From Cloacibacterium caeni (GTDB lineage: Bacteria > Bacteroidota > Bacteroidia > Flavobacteriales > Weeksellaceae), in assembly GCF_907163105.1 (NCBI RefSeq), contig NZ_OU015321.1:1550001-1614000 (forward strand): a stretch of 64,000 nt of DNA. The letters are read 5' to 3'. The notes under the pieces are model-generated. The model worked only from the letters and a program-made list of their open reading frames with translations. It was not told where the DNA came from and ran no database searches. How positions within the stretch are numbered: position 1 is the stretch's first letter; each line of letters begins with the position of its first letter. Shown here piece by piece: positions 60,785 through 64,000 of this stretch. The translations under genes and the position numbers were made by a program.

Positions 60785-60816
60785 AAAATCGTTGCAGTGA
60801 TGTGACGATTTTTTTT
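60785..60816 (+). terminator. Terminator of mtaB
   Basis: AAAATCGTTGCA pairs with TGTGACGATTTT (two wobble pairs, loop GTGA) and is followed by T residues. Confidence 0.75.
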
Positions 60817-60823
60817 GTGGGTT

Positions 60824-60862
60824 CCCCTCTTTCAGAGGGGTGTCAAAATCTTTGATTTTGAC
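60824..60862. repeat. Pair of trinucleotide-loop hairpins
   Basis: CCCCTCT-TTC-AGAGGGG (60824-60840) and GTCAAAATC-TTT-GATTTTGAC (60842-60862) lie side by side, followed by GGGGTG. The 3-base loops relate them to the hairpins around the transposase (7861-7940, 8419-8431) and at 63280-63300. I recall closely similar sequences in other Chryseobacterium-type genomes. Confidence 0.75.
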
Positions 60863-60945
60863 GGGGTGTTTAGAAATGTTCTGATGATTTTTAGCAATTT
60901 CAATCAATTTTCTGACTTCGCCTAATTCTATTTCATAATTTTTTT

Positions 60946-62904
60946 TTATTTCAAGCCTCTTTCTTTATAGATTTCATCAAATATTTTTTTGTTTCTTTTA
61001 TATACAGATATGAAAGCTATAATAGAATCTGTATTCGTATCAACTCTATCATTTTTTGGCGAACGTTTAAGATTAGATGTTAAATCTGTATTCTCATAAT
61101 AAAAATTAATATATTTTTTTAACCAATTCCATAACTGAAAATAGTCATTCAATTTTAATAAATTAGACTCATTTATAGCTTTAGAGCATATTTCTGCGAT
61201 TTTTGACGTTCTAATGCTTCTTTCATTTAATTCGTAAGAATAAGAAGCAAATGTTTCGCGATGAAATGGTTTATTATAATTGTATATATAAGCAAAATAA
61301 TTTAAAATTGTATTTTCTTCAAATCGAAGTATCTCCATTATTTTATTTTCGTTTCCTTTCAAAATATCCCAATTTAAATGATGTGATATCTTGCAAAAAG
61401 TTTCTATGTCCCAATCAATATCATTCCTTTTTAAGATTTCAGAATAATCCCATTTTTCTGCATACAAAACTAATATCTCTTTACTTATATGAAGGTCAGT
61501 ATTTTTACTTAGCACTTCCCAAGAAAGAAAATCTTTAAAATTAGAAAGATGTTCAGGTGTTAGATTGGAATTATTACTAAAACAATGCCACTCCATACTT
61601 TCATCACGACCTGACCAACTTGAACAACCCACCCCCCATTTAGTGGCCATTTCAGATAAAGTTTGAACAGAAATACTCAAATGACGCTGTTGAGAAATTA
61701 TTGAGGGACAATAGGTTTCATTATCTCTACCAATTTTTTTCCACCTACCATTCCAGGTAAATTTGTTTTTATTATTTTCAATAAACTGAGCAGAAAATTC
61801 TATCCTAGAAATTTTAATAATTTCATCAAAATCTATTCTCTCAATAAACTCTTCAATACTATCTATATCCCAACAATTATTTCCTCTTCTTGAAAGACGT
61901 TTAAAGTCCCATCTTTCAGAATATTTTTTCATTAATTCATTTGATATTGGAACACTGTAATTTTCACTAAGAATATTAAAATTCAAAAAATCTTTAAAAC
62001 TGTCAATTAAGTCACTGTTCCAATCAACATTTTTTGATTTCGATAAAATATCAAAATTAATATGACTTGAAAATTCTTTTATTAGTTCCGTGTTCCAGTA
62101 GAGGTCGTTGGACTCTTGAATTATAGCAAACATATTTTTATCGATTTGATTTATGTACTTACGTATTATATCAAAATTAATTTCAATTGTTTTATTTAAA
62201 ATTACATTTCCAAGCCAACTACTATATGAATTAGGATAAGAAAAAATCGTGTCGAAATCCCACTTTACGTTTGTAATTTTTGAAAAATAACTAAGATATA
62301 GTTTTTGATTTTCAAATTCTATATTTTGAAGTGCTGTATTTAATAGTTTAGTATCCCAAAATATTTCCGAATAATCAATCAGACAATTTATATATAAAAA
62401 AGAATAATATTTTGTTATTAAATGTTCGTCCCACTTAATTCCTGGATTTGAACTTAAATTTAACCAATCAAGATTTTTCCCTTTTTCCTTTGGTAAATAT
62501 TTATCAATAAGGAATTGATCCCAAGGAATAGAAGGGTTTTTTAGAATTGACGGCCAATGCAAATAATTTTTGTACTTATCAATTAACGATTCAGTCCAAT
62601 TAATTTTAGTATTTTGAGAAAACAAACACCCTTTTTCAATACCATTTTTTGTTAATACTCCAGTACTAAGCTCTTCAAAAAACTCTTCTATTAGTTCTTC
62701 TGTTAAAGGGAGGTCTAAACTTACCTTATTCCAATTTATTTTTCTTCTATACTCCTTGAGTATATTAGTATCTAAACTCAAATCAAAAAAAAATGAATTT
62801 AATTTAACACCCTCATATGAATTATAATTCTCATATTTATGACTTAAAAAGTCATACAAATCAAAATTTGTATTAATTGTTTCAATTAAATTATTTATTC
62901 TCAT
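60946..62904 (-). CDS. Large hypothetical protein with W-x-x-x-L-I repeats (alpha-solenoid-like)
   Basis: A 652-residue protein with no signal peptide or membrane helix. Residues about 55-560 consist of degenerate repeats of about 25-30 residues with the theme W-[DN]-x-x-L-I-x-x-Y-x-x-x-L-x-W-x-x-L-S-x-N: examples are INWTESLIDKYKNYLHW, IPWDQFLIDKYL, IKWDEHLITKYYSFLY, LYWNTELIKEFSSHI and VDWNSDLIDSFKDFL. Helical solenoids usually mediate protein contacts; no enzyme motif is seen. A Cys/Trp/His-rich interruption (KWGVGCSSWSGRDESMEW) lies near 425-442. Very AT-rich and bracketed by hairpin repeats, it looks like acquired accessory DNA. Confidence 0.8.
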   Translation of the reverse strand: MRINNLIETINTNFDLYDFLSHKYENYNSYEGVKLNSFFFDLSLDTNILKEYRRKINWNKVSLDLPLTEELIEEFFEELSTGVLTKNGIEKGCLFSQNTKINWTESLIDKYKNYLHWPSILKNPSIPWDQFLIDKYLPKEKGKNLDWLNLSSNPGIKWDEHLITKYYSFLYINCLIDYSEIFWDTKLLNTALQNIEFENQKLYLSYFSKITNVKWDFDTIFSYPNSYSSWLGNVILNKTIEINFDIIRKYINQIDKNMFAIIQESNDLYWNTELIKEFSSHINFDILSKSKNVDWNSDLIDSFKDFLNFNILSENYSVPISNELMKKYSERWDFKRLSRRGNNCWDIDSIEEFIERIDFDEIIKISRIEFSAQFIENNKNKFTWNGRWKKIGRDNETYCPSIISQQRHLSISVQTLSEMATKWGVGCSSWSGRDESMEWHCFSNNSNLTPEHLSNFKDFLSWEVLSKNTDLHISKEILVLYAEKWDYSEILKRNDIDWDIETFCKISHHLNWDILKGNENKIMEILRFEENTILNYFAYIYNYNKPFHRETFASYSYELNERSIRTSKIAEICSKAINESNLLKLNDYFQLWNWLKKYINFYYENTDLTSNLKRSPKNDRVDTNTDSIIAFISVYKRNKKIFDEIYKERGLK

Positions 62905-63441
62905 AAATCTATTCTTTTTACACTGAAATTGTTATAATTAGTCTATGTTAAATTACACATTAACGAATCTTCTATGTTTTAATTAAATAATATTAAACCA
63001 CGGATTTTAAACCACCAGCAAAAGTATTAACTAATATATAAAAAGACTTTCGTTTACAAAAATATATTTGAACCAATAGATAGTAAATAGTACGTTTTCA
63101 AATAAATATAGACATTTTGAAGTAAATCCTTAAGAAGAATTTCAGATTTTAAATTTATAAATTTATGTTCAAAATATAACATTAAAAAACTTCTTTCTTA
63201 CTAATGATTTTTGGACAGAAAGAACGTAAATGATTTAGTGCTTTTAACATTCTTGTTTCAAAATCGACTTCTCCCGCTCTTCGAAGTCTCCGACTTCGAA
63301 ATATTAATTTCTTTTCTATGTAGAGATTCCTACGGAAATCGAAGATTCGACGAAGTCAATGACAAACTACGTGTGAAAAATTTATATTTCCAAAAATTTA
63401 ACCTTCCCAAAAAAATCCCATCAAAGAGCTAAAACCAGCTT
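62905..63441. other. 537-bp gene-free region before the serine hydrolase
   Basis: No convincing gene. A minus-strand TATTTTTG box (CAAAAATA at 63056-63063) could drive the W-repeat gene with a leader of about 150 bases. The right third holds hairpin repeats. The open frame from the TTG at 63211 crosses those hairpins and has no protein-like features. Confidence 0.5.
63280..63340. repeat. Trinucleotide-loop hairpins upstream of the serine hydrolase
   Basis: TTCGAAGTC-TCC-GACTTCGAA (63280-63300) is a perfect 9-bp stem. GATTCC-TAC-GGAAATC (63325-63340, one bulge) follows. They resemble the hairpins at 7861-7940 and 60824-60862. Confidence 0.7.
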
Positions 63442-64000
63442 ATGAAAATTTTAAAATTTCTACCTCTTTTAGTGTTACTTCCGTTTTTGAGTTGCAGCAG
63501 TACTGAAGATGAACCAACGCCAACTCCCACAGAAACCATGTATTTTCCTAATAATACAGACAATAATTGGGAAACCAAATCTATCGCCAGTCTCGGTTGG
63601 AACCAAAGCGCAGTGCAACCGCTTAAAGATTTTTTGGCAGAAAAACATTCTAAATCTTTTATGATTCTCGTAAACGGTAGAATTGTAATGGAAGAATATT
63701 TCAACGGGCATTCTGCTACCGCAACTTGGCCATGGAACAGCGCCGGAAAAACGCTGGTTTCTACCACTACAGGAATTGCGCAACAAGAAGGTTTACTGAA
63801 CATCAACAATAAAGTTTCTCAATATTTAGGAAACGGGTGGACTAGCGAACCTCTGGAAAAAGAAAACCTCATCACGCCTAGACATTTACTTACTATGACT
63901 TCGGGCTTAAATGACGAAAGCAATTGGGTGATAAAATCTAACCTCACGTATTTGGCAGATGCTGGAACGAGATGGTCTTACAGCAATGTTTTTCAGAAAT
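63442..64000 (+). CDS. Serine hydrolase of the beta-lactamase (class C/esterase) family, partial
   Basis: About 186 residues before the window ends. A lipoprotein signal (MKILKFLPLLVLLPFLSC, lipobox Cys18) is followed by a Thr/Pro-rich linker. The nucleophile motif SxxK is SAGK in PWNSAGKTLVSTTTG, then LLNINNKVSQYLGNGW, ITPRHLLTMTSGL and the second catalytic motif Tyr-Ser-Asn in WSYSNVFQ. Such proteins are esterases, D-aminopeptidases or penicillin-binding-like enzymes, not necessarily antibiotic-degrading. The C-terminus including the KTG/HxG motif is outside the window. Confidence 0.9.
   Translation, partial: MKILKFLPLLVLLPFLSCSSTEDEPTPTPTETMYFPNNTDNNWETKSIASLGWNQSAVQPLKDFLAEKHSKSFMILVNGRIVMEEYFNGHSATATWPWNSAGKTLVSTTTGIAQQEGLLNINNKVSQYLGNGWTSEPLEKENLITPRHLLTMTSGLNDESNWVIKSNLTYLADAGTRWSYSNVFQK

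Larger units (their letters stand above)
60746..60960 (-). pseudogene. Possible gene-end remnant overlapping the hairpins
   Basis: On the minus strand a frame stays open from the end of the W-repeat gene to a TAA at 60746-60748 and reads LEIKKNYEIELGEVRKLIEIA, then KNHQNISKHPVKIKDFD. It is offset by one base from the W-repeat frame at a run of nine A. It could be an out-of-frame C-terminal extension or a remnant of another gene; the second half runs through the hairpin repeat and is surely not conserved protein. Confidence 0.3.

Noticed and set aside
63211-63432. 73-residue plus-strand frame starting with TTG
   Set aside because: It has no ATG, runs through hairpin repeats and encodes nothing recognisable.

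Overview
The window looks like chromosomal DNA of a Bacteroidota member, most likely Flavobacteriia and the Chryseobacterium/Cloacibacterium (Weeksellaceae) neighbourhood. The evidence is the high AT content, the complete gldK-gldL-gldM-gldN cluster of the type IX secretion system (T9SS), a PorZ-like protein with a C-terminal sorting domain, DUF4270 and TamB proteins, and many boxes matching the Bacteroidota -7 consensus TAnnTTTG a few bases to some 50 bases ahead of start codons. Genus is inferred from protein style only.

Layout. 1-12.3 kb: cut-off membrane protein, Lrp-like regulator, giant tamB divergent from tsaD with starts 5 bp apart, DUF808 membrane protein, a REP-associated transposase flanked by its hairpins, rsmE, a TrmH-type methyltransferase, an asparaginase, tRNA-Ser and a DAO-type oxidoreductase. 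12.4-21.6 kb: one minus-strand run, read as GT5-like protein, DUF4270 lipoprotein, glmS, gldK, gldL, gldM, gldN, ending at a strong terminator. 21.7-31.2 kb: panC, a Lys-Leu-Lys tRNA cluster, aroK, an S4 RNA-binding protein, a lipoprotein, porZ-recO, a 5'-nucleotidase split into two overlapping genes, a structured intergenic element, dapA and a GNAT acetyltransferase. 31.3-39.2 kb: a divalent-metal efflux operon (RND pump, TolC-type channel, cytochrome b561-like protein, adaptor, ferritin-like/VIT1 fusion). 39.2-54.1 kb: recG, an HNH/GHKL fusion gene, thioredoxin, three consecutive POT peptide transporters, a toxin-antitoxin pair, a dipeptidyl peptidase, glucokinase and cutC. 54.1-64 kb: a GxxExxY protein beside a four-copy tandem repeat of about 209 bp, glycosylasparaginase, an alpha-glucan phosphorylase homologue without the PLP lysine, cysteine dioxygenase, unusual palindromic intergenic DNA, mtaB, an AT-rich solenoid-like protein gene, and a serine hydrolase cut by the window end.

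Functional links. T9SS core and envelope genes (gldKLMN, porZ, tamB, DUF4270) are mixed with peptidoglycan-precursor and cofactor genes (glmS, dapA, panC, aroK). The peptidase, three POT transporters and two asparaginases fit growth on peptides and glycoproteins. The metal genes form one likely transcript from a TAnnTTTG box to a terminator.

The least explained parts are the HNH/GHKL gene (42131-43186), the W-repeat protein (60946-62904), two families of short hairpins (TAAA tetraloops and trinucleotide loops) spread over the accessory spots and probably linked to the transposase at 7962-8414, an 11-bp-phased palindromic TCGA array (59060-59158), interleaved inverted repeats (59230-59316), and the tandem array at 54503-55310. 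All functional calls come from reading the sequence; no database search was possible.
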